From: UBA2365 sp964594045
GTDB taxonomy: Bacteria; Bacteroidota; Bacteroidia; Chitinophagales; Saprospiraceae
Direction: 5' to 3'
Assembly: GCA_964594045.1 (NCBI GenBank)
Contig: CAZQKR010000019.1
Location: 23,261 to 87,260 of the forward strand
Length of the DNA: 64,000 nucleotides
The stretch's first letter is position 1. Every line of letters begins with the position of its first letter. The position numbers and the translations under genes are program-made. Positions 1 through 7,739 of the stretch are shown here, one piece after another. The notes under the pieces are model-generated. The model saw only the letters and a list, made by a program, of their open reading frames with translations, had not been told where the DNA came from and did no database searches.

Positions 1-36
1 TAAGAGATTAGGGTTTAAAATTAATACTTTTCCTGA

Positions 37-74
37 ATAATTAATGCACTGATTTTCAAAATAATTGCCCTCCA
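37..74. repeat. 38-bp direct repeat, left copy
   Basis: This stretch matches 4845-4883 in the same orientation at roughly 85 percent of positions with two single-base gaps; both copies run from ATAA through ACTGATTT to AATTGCCC and TCCA. The two copies lie close to the two ends of the accessory block that carries the blaI/blaR1-like pair and the toxin-antitoxin pair. They could be remnants of one duplicated insertion sequence end or attachment-like site. The function is inferred from position only. Confidence 0.5.
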
Positions 75-83
75 GCTTCCGTT

Positions 84-250
84 GTCTGAAGTCTGCAACT
101 TCATACTTGTATCGCTCTGACCCGTTACCTGAATATAATCCAATTACAATTCTGCTTAAAATTATCTTCCAGAAGTTACAAACTTCATTTCACTCTTACT
201 GCCAAAATGAAAGTGCACTCCCTATCCGTCTGAAGTTGCAGACTTCAGAC
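84..250. mobile_element. MITE-like element, copy A (167 bp)
   Basis: The element begins with GTCTGAAGTCTGCAACTTCA and ends with the exact reverse complement of those 20 bases, so it has perfect 20-bp terminal inverted repeats. A third, shorter version of the same GAAGTT/AACTTC palindrome sits in the middle. A second copy of identical length lies at 2522-2688 in direct orientation with about 90 percent identity and no gaps. It has no plausible gene and is too short for a transposase, which fits a miniature inverted-repeat (non-autonomous) element. No clear target-site duplication is visible. Confidence 0.7.
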
Positions 251-319
251 TACATATGCATTATTTAAGGAAGGTGGAATTAATTTTAGACTTAATATAA
301 TATGAGAAATTGCTGGCAT

Positions 320-1993
320 TCAATCTATTACAATACTTGCTTGTCCTGCCATTATGGGACTAAAATGCCCATCTAATACTATGAGATTTTCAATATATAA
401 ATAATCACCGCTTTTAAGATTTTTTATCAATTCAACTTGCCGTTCAGTATAATATTTTGTGTAGGATACAGCTTGAACAGGGTCCATCCTCTCACCATCT
501 TCTATTGACACGATTATAATGCCGAAAAAGATTGGTTGAATATTATAGTCTAAGTCTAAATATTTATAAATAAACTCAATTGTTCCCCATTTCAAAACTT
601 CTTCCTTACTTATTCTTCCTGAATAAACATTACAATCTTCACCAGAAGCAATGTAAGGATTTGGTATTCTTTTTACTCTGAATTTTTTTTCATCAAGTAC
701 GACACCTTTGTGACTGATTTTCAATATTGCTATACCAGGTTCGAATACTTTGACTATATATTCTCCATTTCCTCCAACTATATTGCCCTTATCAATTGAC
801 ACATCGAGATCAGTATAATCAATTCCGGCAACTGCAATTTTAATTGGATTTTCAACACCAATATACAGGACATTCATCTTTGGAAGCTCGATAGCTGTGA
901 TCATGGGTTTTTTAATAAGGCTATCCTCAGTTGGTTTTATCAGGTAGCCTAAATTTGTTTTTACAACATTAAATTTGTTTTTACCCGACTGCAATTTTTC
1001 TTCTTTAAAATGATCTGTCGGATTCTCATGTCCTGAATTTTGAATAGCCTGTTCAAAGATGAAACTGCTTTTGTCGGTATTCTTTTCTTCATGAGCGTTT
1101 ATAAAACCTACCAGCAGAAATGAAATTGAAAATAGATGGATAAATCCAAGGTACTGAAAAAATCCAATTTTGCGAGTTTTAGTTTTTGACATCATCATAA
1201 TTCGCTTTTTAGTTGAATAAAAATAATTTGATCCTAAAATAAATTGTTGATAATCTTCTAACTGATTTATTAAACCTTTTTGGTATTCTGCTATATCACG
1301 CCCGTTTCGAATCACAGTTTCATCAGCCAAATATTCGTGTATCAGTTTCATTTGACTTTTGAAATGCCACACTAAAGGATTGAACCAAAACACACAACTT
1401 AAGATTTCAGAAATCACAACATCTATTGAATGGTATTGATCAGCATGTGCTTTTTCATGGATTAATATATCAGGCAGATTTTTGCTTATACTAATTGTTT
1501 TTGGTAAGAAAATTAAATTGAAAAAAGAAAATATGTTTTGTTTCTTATGAAAAACATAAATGTATTTTCCTTCTTTCCTTTTTTCTGAATTTTTATATAA
1601 AATGAATATAACTGTAAGGCCAATGAAAATTTTTATCAATAGTAATAAACCCACTGACAAATATGTCCACTGCATGATCAGCAAAAACTTAGAAGTGTAT
1701 TGTTGAGCAATGATTTCATCGGATATTTGATGATTTTGTGAGAAATTAAATTGATCACTGATTTCAATTTTATTTGCGGCTGGTTGAATTTGTAGCACCT
1801 TTTGTTCATCTTTGAGAAAATGTGCAGAAATATTGTGCTTACTGAATGGTAAAATGAAGGATAACATCACAATCGTAAGCAGGGTTAATCGCTGAAATAC
1901 GAAATTGCCTGATTTTTTGAAAGCAATAATCCAAAGAGAATAACTAATACTGAAAATTATGGTTGTCAAAAAAATATATTTCAAAAGTTCCAT
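320..1993 (-). CDS. BlaR1-type M56 metallopeptidase fused to GldM-like C-terminal domains
   Basis: A membrane-embedded zinc peptidase of the BlaR1/MecR1 (M56) family, 557 residues from the ATG at 1993; this start lies one base after the stop of the blaI-like gene, so the two are translationally coupled. The N-terminal 280 residues contain four hydrophobic segments and the zinc motif HEKAH at about 179-183, followed by HEYLADE near 219. Classical BlaR1 then carries a penicillin-binding sensor. Here residues 373-557 instead resemble the C-terminal third of GldM: MNVLYIGVENP here against MNVFYIGVDNP in the GldM of this window, then matching FRVKxIPxP and GDxxYxEN segments up to the C terminus. 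The extracytoplasmic part probably senses an envelope protein or condition and triggers cleavage of the repressor. The peptidase and repressor pairing is family knowledge; the ligand is unknown. Confidence 0.85.
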   Translation of the reverse strand: MELLKYIFLTTIIFSISYSLWIIAFKKSGNFVFQRLTLLTIVMLSFILPFSKHNISAHFLKDEQKVLQIQPAANKIEISDQFNFSQNHQISDEIIAQQYTSKFLLIMQWTYLSVGLLLLIKIFIGLTVIFILYKNSEKRKEGKYIYVFHKKQNIFSFFNLIFLPKTISISKNLPDILIHEKAHADQYHSIDVVISEILSCVFWFNPLVWHFKSQMKLIHEYLADETVIRNGRDIAEYQKGLINQLEDYQQFILGSNYFYSTKKRIMMMSKTKTRKIGFFQYLGFIHLFSISFLLVGFINAHEEKNTDKSSFIFEQAIQNSGHENPTDHFKEEKLQSGKNKFNVVKTNLGYLIKPTEDSLIKKPMITAIELPKMNVLYIGVENPIKIAVAGIDYTDLDVSIDKGNIVGGNGEYIVKVFEPGIAILKISHKGVVLDEKKFRVKRIPNPYIASGEDCNVYSGRISKEEVLKWGTIEFIYKYLDLDYNIQPIFFGIIIVSIEDGERMDPVQAVSYTKYYTERQVELIKNLKSGDYLYIENLIVLDGHFSPIMAGQASIVID

Positions 1994-1994
1994 A

Positions 1995-2372
1995 TCAAAG
2001 AGACTTTTTAGATTCAATTTCTTTCTCAATCAGTGATTTTAACTCTTCAAGATCTATTAGCCTGATCTTTTTATGGTTCAAAAATGGTGATACCAACTGT
2101 TTAAGTGAGTTATCATAAAAGTCACTTAAAATATTTCTGACATGAAAACCCGCATATTTATTTTTAGATACTTTAGCATAGTAAACATTCGTTTTTCCAT
2201 AGGTTTTATGAGACACATATCCCTTATTTTCAAGTACTTTTAGCACTGTAGCAACCGTCGTGTATGCAGGTTTGGGGTCAGGCAGGGATTCTAACACATC
2301 GCTGACCGCTCCGGTTTCAATTTTCCACAAAGCCATCAATATCTCTTGCTGAGCTCTTGTTATTTCATTCAT
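1995..2372 (-). CDS. BlaI/MecI-type transcriptional repressor
   Basis: A 125-residue winged-helix repressor of the BlaI/MecI/CopY family. The characteristic N terminus (ITRAQQEILMALW) and the recognition-helix region PAYTTVATVLKVLENKGYV are visible, followed by a dimerisation tail. An open frame extends further upstream to 2576, but that extension runs through the operator and the MITE; the ATG at 2372 gives the usual family length. The gene precedes the M56 peptidase with one base between stop and start. The family represses its own operon and is inactivated when the partner peptidase is triggered. The target here probably includes its own promoter, where an inverted repeat overlaps a promoter-like box. 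Confidence 0.9.
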   Translation of the reverse strand: MNEITRAQQEILMALWKIETGAVSDVLESLPDPKPAYTTVATVLKVLENKGYVSHKTYGKTNVYYAKVSKNKYAGFHVRNILSDFYDNSLKQLVSPFLNHKKIRLIDLEELKSLIEKEIESKKSL

Positions 2373-2423
2373 AAACCGATAATTTTTTTCGTAAGTATTA
2401 TAGATCATATCATTATCAAAACG

Positions 2424-2465
2424 CAAACATACTATAAATATTTTATCATTACTATATTTATAGTA
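2424..2465 (-). promoter_or_regulatory. Promoter and BlaI-type operator of the blaI/M56 operon
   Basis: Reading the minus strand, TATGTTTG at 2431-2424 fits the Bacteroidota -7 box TAnnTTTG. Directly against it lie two perfect 11-bp arms, TACTATAAATA (2430-2440) and TATTTATAGTA (2455-2465). The outer arm is itself part of a 14-bp dyad, ACTATA-TT-TATAGT (2451-2464), similar in form to the TACA/TGTA dyads bound by BlaI and MecI. The overlap of box and dyads suggests autorepression. The start codon is about 50 bases downstream. Binding is inferred. Confidence 0.6.
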
Positions 2466-2521
2466 TTTATTTTTTAAGTTTTTCTTATTTATAGGATAAA
2501 CCAAATCGACAATTCCCCATT

Positions 2522-2688
2522 GTCTGAAGTTGCAAACTTCATACTTGTATCCCTCTGACCCGATGCCTGAACACAATCCAATTACAATTCTGCTTAAAAT
2601 TATCTTCCATAAGTTACAAACTTCATTTCACTCATACTGCCAAAATGAAAGTGCACCCCCTATCCGATTGAAGTCGCAGACTTCAGAC
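2522..2688. mobile_element. MITE-like element, copy B (167 bp)
   Basis: This is the second copy of the element at 84-250, same length and orientation, about 90 percent identical. The outer 20 bases at each end form inverted repeats with a few mismatches in the centre of the motif, so this copy is more worn than copy A. It lies just upstream of the blaI operator. The two copies bracket the blaI/M56 pair as direct repeats, a layout that allows loss by recombination or movement as a unit. Confidence 0.7.
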
Positions 2689-2800
2689 AACGCATGTCAT
2701 TTGATTCTTTGGGCGTTTCCAAAATCATCAAGCATCCTGGGATTTTCCTTTTTAACTAACAGAACAACTGAAATGAGGCAAAACTAAAATTGTCTTCTTT

Positions 2801-4087
2801 CTAAAACTTTGTAACTTCAAAATCAAACATTTCAAGATATTGGTCTGATCCCCTTGATCTGTTATAATTCTTACTCTTAAGCTTTAATTCATTCTCAGAT
2901 ATATCTTTGGAATACTTTATTCTCTTAGTCATATCAAAGAATGTATATGTGAAGTAAGGTTTGGTTTCATCTTTATTGTATGGTTGTAAATTTTTATTTA
3001 GAAATATCAAACCTTTTTTTACTTCTGAATAGCCATAGATTACGTCATACCCTCGGACATTTGATTTTTCACTGTAAACAATCTGATTTTTTTTGATATC
3101 ATAGATGATCGCACCCTCATATTTGGTCAGGAATGTCATATCAGCATCCATCGTATTGCCATAGGAAAAGATCAGATATTTCCCATCCTGAGTTATCTTG
3201 GGATGAGAAACATCATATTTTAAACCGGATATTTTATCTGTGAGATTGCCGAGGCTGTCAAAAACAAAAATGGTACTTTCCCAGCCTATGACCATATCAT
3301 CTGCCATAGGTATTAAATTAAAACACACCAGTACCCTTTTATTTTTGTTATCTGCGAAATTAACTGTGTTACTTTCCTGGTGTAAAGCATAAATTAGAGT
3401 TCTGTATTCCGTCACATGCTTTTTATAATCATAGGTAGTGTCATCTATGATATTTCTCGCAACGTTCTCATCCGCTGAATTGAAGCCGATTGTTTCGGAT
3501 AAGAGATCATATTTTTCTTTGTTATATGGATTGATTGCCCGGAGATCAATACTTTTGAGTAAATTGTGTTTTTTGTCATAGTATTCCAACTTATAATCTC
3601 TATTATATTTATGCCTGAAAATTAGCAAGCCATCCCGGGGTTGATCAATAATGGTATTTCCATCTTCTGAAATATATTTTAAATACCCATGACCTCCGTT
3701 TCTGTCCAAAATAATATCTCCATATTGTGCATACTTTTTCCTCGGAGGAAATTCTTTCCTTGGAGGAATCGTATCCAAAATGACTTTAGACTGTTCGCTA
3801 TGGTGTGATGCATGGTGCAAATCATTCTGACCATCATCTTCATACTTCATATTTTCAGATTTTCTGTGCGGAAAGAATTGTATTTCATTTATATATGATT
3901 TGCCTTTATCGAACCAAATACCGGTGATCTCCTTACATGCTTGCAGCTTTTGTTTGTTGTCCATAGCGGAATAGCCTTTCAGGATCTTTTCCTGTTGCCG
4001 GAGTTTTTGTGCTTCGACACTCTTCTGACCAATTGAACAGGTGACAGAAATCAATGTGATCCAAAGAAAAAAGATAAACTGTTGCAT
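2801..4087 (-). CDS. Secreted protein of unknown function
   Basis: I do not recognise this 428-residue protein. It starts with a signal peptide (hydrophobic segment LWITLISVTCSIG, residues 8-20) with likely cleavage near GQ, so it should enter the periplasm or be secreted. The rest is soluble and rich in Asp, Lys and Tyr. A proline-rich stretch with PPRKEFPPRKK lies near residues 108-118, after a His-rich stretch (HHASHHS). Phrases such as ITQDGKYLIFSYG recall beta-propeller blades of the TolB/WD40 sort, but no repeat is clear enough to call. It lies between the blaI operon with its MITE and the toxin-antitoxin pair, all in the same orientation. It belongs to the accessory block. Confidence 0.7.
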   Translation of the reverse strand: MQQFIFFLWITLISVTCSIGQKSVEAQKLRQQEKILKGYSAMDNKQKLQACKEITGIWFDKGKSYINEIQFFPHRKSENMKYEDDGQNDLHHASHHSEQSKVILDTIPPRKEFPPRKKYAQYGDIILDRNGGHGYLKYISEDGNTIIDQPRDGLLIFRHKYNRDYKLEYYDKKHNLLKSIDLRAINPYNKEKYDLLSETIGFNSADENVARNIIDDTTYDYKKHVTEYRTLIYALHQESNTVNFADNKNKRVLVCFNLIPMADDMVIGWESTIFVFDSLGNLTDKISGLKYDVSHPKITQDGKYLIFSYGNTMDADMTFLTKYEGAIIYDIKKNQIVYSEKSNVRGYDVIYGYSEVKKGLIFLNKNLQPYNKDETKPYFTYTFFDMTKRIKYSKDISENELKLKSKNYNRSRGSDQYLEMFDFEVTKF

Positions 4088-4261
4088 AAATTTGGGTTTA
4101 GGGTATGAAAGTACTATTTTTTTCTATTTACTCTTTGCTTTACAATCATTTTGCAAACCCTGACTCCAAAAAATTCCGTCAGAATTTAATTTTGCAAACT
4201 GAATCGGAGAAACTAAAAAGCACTTTATATCCTTTATTCCAACAAATCAGATTTAAACCAT

Positions 4262-4564
4262 TTAATTTTTCTCTTTTGGCCTCTTTTTCGGATCTATTTT
4301 ATCATGAAAACATGCAAGTATGCTCACTGTCATATTTTCTTCATTCACTAAAAAAAACAATGAATATGGAAATTTTTTTAACCTTAAAGACCGGATATTT
4401 TTGTATCGAATACAGAAAAATGGATTTATTTCCAATGATTTAAAAGCAACCTGCAGTTCAGAAATGAATTTTGAGGGTGCAGATTTACTGGTCTGTGCAT
4501 AAAAATCAATGACATGCTCAATTTCTTCGTGAGCTCTGTTTGAAATGATTACATTATACGCCAT
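4262..4564 (-). CDS. ParE/RelE-family toxin
   Basis: A 100-residue protein with the ParE/RelE toxin pattern: an N-terminal segment of the type YNVIISNRAHEEIEHVIDFY, a central NPFFCIRYKNIRSLRLKKFPYSLFF stretch in two parts, and a C-terminal VSILACFHDKIDP. RelE members cleave mRNA on the ribosome and ParE members poison gyrase; the sequence alone does not decide which. The start overlaps the end of the antitoxin gene by 11 bases, the usual arrangement of type II modules. The C terminus is Lys-rich. The pair probably stabilises the surrounding accessory block. Confidence 0.85.
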   Translation of the reverse strand: MAYNVIISNRAHEEIEHVIDFYAQTSKSAPSKFISELQVAFKSLEINPFFCIRYKNIRSLRLKKFPYSLFFLVNEENMTVSILACFHDKIDPKKRPKEKN

Positions 4565-4793
4565 ATTTCTTTCTCAAAAGATCCAATGATGCTTCTGCAG
4601 TTATATAGCCAATCTGTTCTTCCTCTACACGTCTATCCAATTCAGCCATAACTTCATCCGGAATTTCAACAGAATCATTATCTTCCTCAACAATAACCCT
4701 AATGGGCTTTGCTTTAAATTCCTTTTTGATGGATTGTAATACTTCATCTCCCAAATCAAGGGCAGATGCTAAATGGAATATCTTTTGTGTCAT
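4554..4793 (-). CDS. Antitoxin of the ParE/RelE-type module
   Basis: A 79-residue acidic protein directly upstream of and overlapping the toxin gene. The first half contains a short strand-helix part, and the second half is highly charged (VMAELDRRVEEEQ), as expected for the disordered toxin-wrapping region of type II antitoxins. The N-terminal part does not clearly match Phd, RHH or HTH families, so the DNA-binding fold is left open. A perfect TGAAAT-N5-ATTTCA palindrome lies seven bases upstream of its start and probably mediates autoregulation. Confidence 0.75.
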   Translation of the reverse strand: MTQKIFHLASALDLGDEVLQSIKKEFKAKPIRVIVEEDNDSVEIPDEVMAELDRRVEEEQIGYITAEASLDLLRKKYGV

Positions 4794-4800
4794 TCTATTC

Positions 4801-4823
4801 TGAAATTATTGATTTCAAATATA
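4801..4823 (-). promoter_or_regulatory. Operator overlapping the toxin-antitoxin promoter
   Basis: TGAAAT (4801-4806) and ATTTCA (4812-4817) form a perfect dyad with a five-base spacer. On the minus strand, TATATTTG (4823-4816) fits the TAnnTTTG promoter box and shares two bases with the dyad. A repressor bound here would block transcription of the module. This is the standard autoregulation of type II modules, inferred from position. Confidence 0.5.
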
Positions 4824-4844
4824 AATAAATAAACTTTGTTTAGG

Positions 4845-4883
4845 ATAACTAATGTACTGATTTGCATAAAAATTGCCCATCCA
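4845..4883. repeat. 38-bp direct repeat, right copy
   Basis: Partner of the repeat at 37-74, in the same orientation. It lies between the toxin-antitoxin promoter and the conserved chromosomal genes, and so may mark the right edge of the accessory block. Confidence 0.5.
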
Positions 4884-4956
4884 CCGCTTAAACCCGTTCC
4901 ATCCTTCCGATCTTTTTTGCGGCCTTGACATCCTCAATTATTTACACTAAAAAACA

Positions 4957-6456
4957 CTATTCCTCCCGATATTCAAAGCAACCAATATCCGGATCGCCAT
5001 CACGGAGATTCCCATTCAAATCCAGTTCAATTCCCATCAATGGAATGCCTTTATCCCGGACAATTGAAAGTGAATCAGGTCTTAAGTCATATTTATCCGG
5101 ATCGATGAACAAGGGATTTTCTCCCACACCATTCAGACAATCCTGTGTATAATCAAAAAAATCGGGGTAATACTTTGGCCCAATTAAATCCTTCACAACA
5201 AACAGACAATTGGTAAAACTGTATTGGAAATTTTCGGCATTGTTGCAATAATCCGGCCAACATCCGTTATCAAATAAAATCTCATCTTCATTCGAACCAT
5301 GGATGATGGTATTGTAAAATTCAGCCTTGACCGGATGGATCAGGTCCGTTTGACAAAATGCATCCAGACAATGATGATTGCCCAATACCAACGCTGATGA
5401 TTCACCGCTGTATTTTGCGATCGTACAGTATCTGAAGGTGTATTCGCCGCCATAACTCAGGATCACACCATATGCACCTGAATCCGTGATCAGACAATTC
5501 GTGGCATCTACTTTGGCATGTCTGGCATAGATTCCGGCGGTGATATTATGCAATATTTTAGAATAAGCAATGCTGAGTTCTGCCAATGAATCTACATAAA
5601 CTCCGATATTGGCATTTTTCAGCACCGCATGCTGTATGCTGTTGCCTTTACTACCTGCCAAAATATAGATCCCGGACCACAATCCTGAAATATCATCATA
5701 TCTATGCTCCAGTCTGTCTGTTGCAAAAACCACCGGTTTTTCAAAACTTCCTTCTACCTGTAGTTTTCCATGTTCCAGCACGTAGATCTGTCCGTCATTG
5801 TACTCCACACCGGATCCGGATTTGGCAAAACCGCCATGAATATGGATCCTTGTTCCTTCAGGGATACGAACGGTACAGCTATCGATCAGCAAAGTGCCAT
5901 ATATGACGTAAGGTTTCGGGTCATCCCATACCATGGTTCCCATATCGCAGGTCGTAATGAAAACCTTGCCTTTGGACTTTCCTGTTAGGTAGTTGGCATC
6001 CTGTCCCCAGGCGTGCATTTTCACTCTTTGTTCCACGCCATCCATATCAAAGACCAGCTCATCTTCCACAACAAATGGACTGGCAGACAACGGTTGAGAC
6101 GGATCTATGGTAACCTCAGCAAAAACATAAATGGAATCATGCGGAGCGATGTCCACCAGGTCAATTTCCTTCCCTGAAATGCCATCGACATTCAATCTGA
6201 ATTTTGAATCTTGTCCATCAGACAGGTAAACAGAGGACAGTTGCACCGTCCTGTCTTGTGTATTATACACTTTGAGTATTTTGGTAGCTGAACCAACAGA
6301 TGTAAAAACAGTATCAAATAATATGGTGTCCACTGAAAAACTCAGGACCGGTTCCTTTCCATTATAATAAACAGGTTTATAACATGCAGAAAGGCCCGTT
6401 ATAAAACCGATGATCACAACAATGGATAAATGAGGAAATATTTTATGCATCTTCAT
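4957..6456 (-). CDS. Parallel beta-helix lipoprotein
   Basis: A 499-residue exported lipoprotein. The ATG at 6456 begins a hydrophobic signal ending in the lipobox TGLSAC, with the lipidated Cys at about residue 25; the frame upstream of it adds an unlikely hydrophilic extension. After the signal comes a strand-rich N-terminal domain with the FSVDTILFDTVFTSVGSATK segment common in Bacteroidota surface lipoproteins. The middle of the protein has repeating short beta strands (GIYILAGSKGN, GVYVDSLAELS, GIYARHAKVDA) typical of right-handed parallel beta helices. It probably sits at the outer membrane. The substrate, if any, is unknown. It is the first conserved gene right of the accessory block, and runs in the same direction as gldKLMN but beyond the gldN terminator. 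Confidence 0.85.
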   Translation of the reverse strand: MKMHKIFPHLSIVVIIGFITGLSACYKPVYYNGKEPVLSFSVDTILFDTVFTSVGSATKILKVYNTQDRTVQLSSVYLSDGQDSKFRLNVDGISGKEIDLVDIAPHDSIYVFAEVTIDPSQPLSASPFVVEDELVFDMDGVEQRVKMHAWGQDANYLTGKSKGKVFITTCDMGTMVWDDPKPYVIYGTLLIDSCTVRIPEGTRIHIHGGFAKSGSGVEYNDGQIYVLEHGKLQVEGSFEKPVVFATDRLEHRYDDISGLWSGIYILAGSKGNSIQHAVLKNANIGVYVDSLAELSIAYSKILHNITAGIYARHAKVDATNCLITDSGAYGVILSYGGEYTFRYCTIAKYSGESSALVLGNHHCLDAFCQTDLIHPVKAEFYNTIIHGSNEDEILFDNGCWPDYCNNAENFQYSFTNCLFVVKDLIGPKYYPDFFDYTQDCLNGVGENPLFIDPDKYDLRPDSLSIVRDKGIPLMGIELDLNGNLRDGDPDIGCFEYREE

Positions 6457-6686
6457 ACCGCAAATTTCATAAAAATTTAGTTGATTATTATTTGATCCGG
6501 ACAAAAAGAAACAGAATCCTTATTGATCAAAAACTGCTCAAATAGTCAGGATGATGAAATGAATTGGATCTTCCATCATTCTGTAATATACTCCTAACGA
6601 TCAAACTGACAAATAATTACAGATCATTTACTTCCGGAGTGTACAATTGGAAAAAAGTTCAAATGCCTCAATAATTTAGGGCAAAA

Positions 6687-6716
6687 AAAAAGCTGATGCA
6701 TACGCATCAGCTTTTT
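6687..6716 (-). terminator. Terminator of the porP-gldKLMN operon
   Basis: AAAAAGCTGATGC and GCATCAGCTTTTT form a perfect 13-bp stem around a 4-base loop. On the minus strand the hairpin is followed by a run of nine T. It begins 18 bases after the gldN stop. Confidence 0.9.
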
Positions 6717-6734
6717 AAATTTTATATCAAATGA

Positions 6735-7607
6735 TCAATATTCCCAAAGATCATGTTCAAAATTGAACAACTCTTTTTTGATCTTTTCAGATTCAAGCAA
6801 AACATCCATACCGGCTTCTTCATATCCGGTGAACATGTGTTCGAGTCTGAGGTCAAGAACGTTGCTCGCTTTCATGATGTAGCTGGAGAAAAATCTGTTC
6901 TCAAACAGATCGTACCAGGTCATCGGGAACGCATCGTTGAAATCGCTGAATACTTTCTCTTTAGCAAGAAGGTCTCTTGCTTCAGGATAGTAAACCCAGA
7001 ATAATGGAATTTCATATTTCAACACACCCATTTCATGATCCCATTCCTCCTTCAGCGGAGAAATTCCCAGTATCCTGACTTTAACTACGGAGTGTTTCCT
7101 GTCGAAATACCAGATCTCCTTAACCCTGTATCTGTTGATATCATCAGGGTTAGTTTCGGTTGTAGTGATCTCGATCGTTTCCTCGTAAGTCTCAGGATCG
7201 TACACAGTATTGGTGTCAATTTTGTACAATTGACTGGCAATAGCTTCCTGGCTGAGCGGATTTGTAAATCTGTCATCATCAAAAGGAATAAGATTTCCGT
7301 TATCAATGTTCTCTTTAAGAATCGTAAACAATGATCTTTCAGGATGCCTGAAAGGAATGTTCATCTTTTCCCTTGTTTCAATGACCCTCCAGACAGTTCT
7401 TTGCCATGGAACATCGGCTTCCCTCAATGGTTCATATGGAAGCACCCTGCTTTCGATTGTCAGTTTTCTCTCCACGATATCATCGAGATATTTCTCGTTG
7501 AGTGGCTGACTGGACTCCTTGATCACCTCATCAGCTCTTTGAGCCCATGATATGCTTAAAGTACCAATCAAAATAACGGACAATATACCTTTCAACAATA
7601 ATTTCAT
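6735..7607 (-). CDS. gldN: Type IX secretion / gliding motility protein GldN (PorN)
   Basis: GldN/PorN is a periplasmic protein that forms a ring with the lipoprotein GldK at the outer membrane, part of the type IX secretion core that exports proteins with C-terminal sorting signals and supports gliding. The 290-residue product has a cleavable signal peptide ending near SWAQ. Family hallmarks are the DVPWQRTVWRVIETREKMN segment near residue 66 and the RVKEIWYFDRK segment in the middle. It is the last gene of the gldKLMN order, which together with the sequence makes the call secure. The 132-base gap to gldM is the longest in the operon, but I saw no terminator in it. Confidence 0.95.
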   Translation of the reverse strand: MKLLLKGILSVILIGTLSISWAQRADEVIKESSQPLNEKYLDDIVERKLTIESRVLPYEPLREADVPWQRTVWRVIETREKMNIPFRHPERSLFTILKENIDNGNLIPFDDDRFTNPLSQEAIASQLYKIDTNTVYDPETYEETIEITTTETNPDDINRYRVKEIWYFDRKHSVVKVRILGISPLKEEWDHEMGVLKYEIPLFWVYYPEARDLLAKEKVFSDFNDAFPMTWYDLFENRFFSSYIMKASNVLDLRLEHMFTGYEEAGMDVLLESEKIKKELFNFEHDLWEY

Positions 7608-7739
7608 TTCTTTATTCTTTTTAAATTGATTAGGACCGGAGAATTCAGATCTTTTTCATCAGAACGCTCAATTATACACTCCGGTCGCACAAAACATCTT
7701 CTGATTGATCACTCTGTCTCAGCGAAGCACAGAATTTGA

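Noticed and set aside
84..268. Similar short open frames inside both MITE copies (about 65-268 and 2530-2787)
   Set aside because: Their likeness follows from the repeated DNA. They do not cover the element ends sensibly, and have no start signals.
1995..2576. Longer blaI-like frame starting at 2576
   Set aside because: The extra 68 residues run through the promoter/operator and into MITE copy B, and have no family likeness. The ATG at 2372 gives the normal repressor length.
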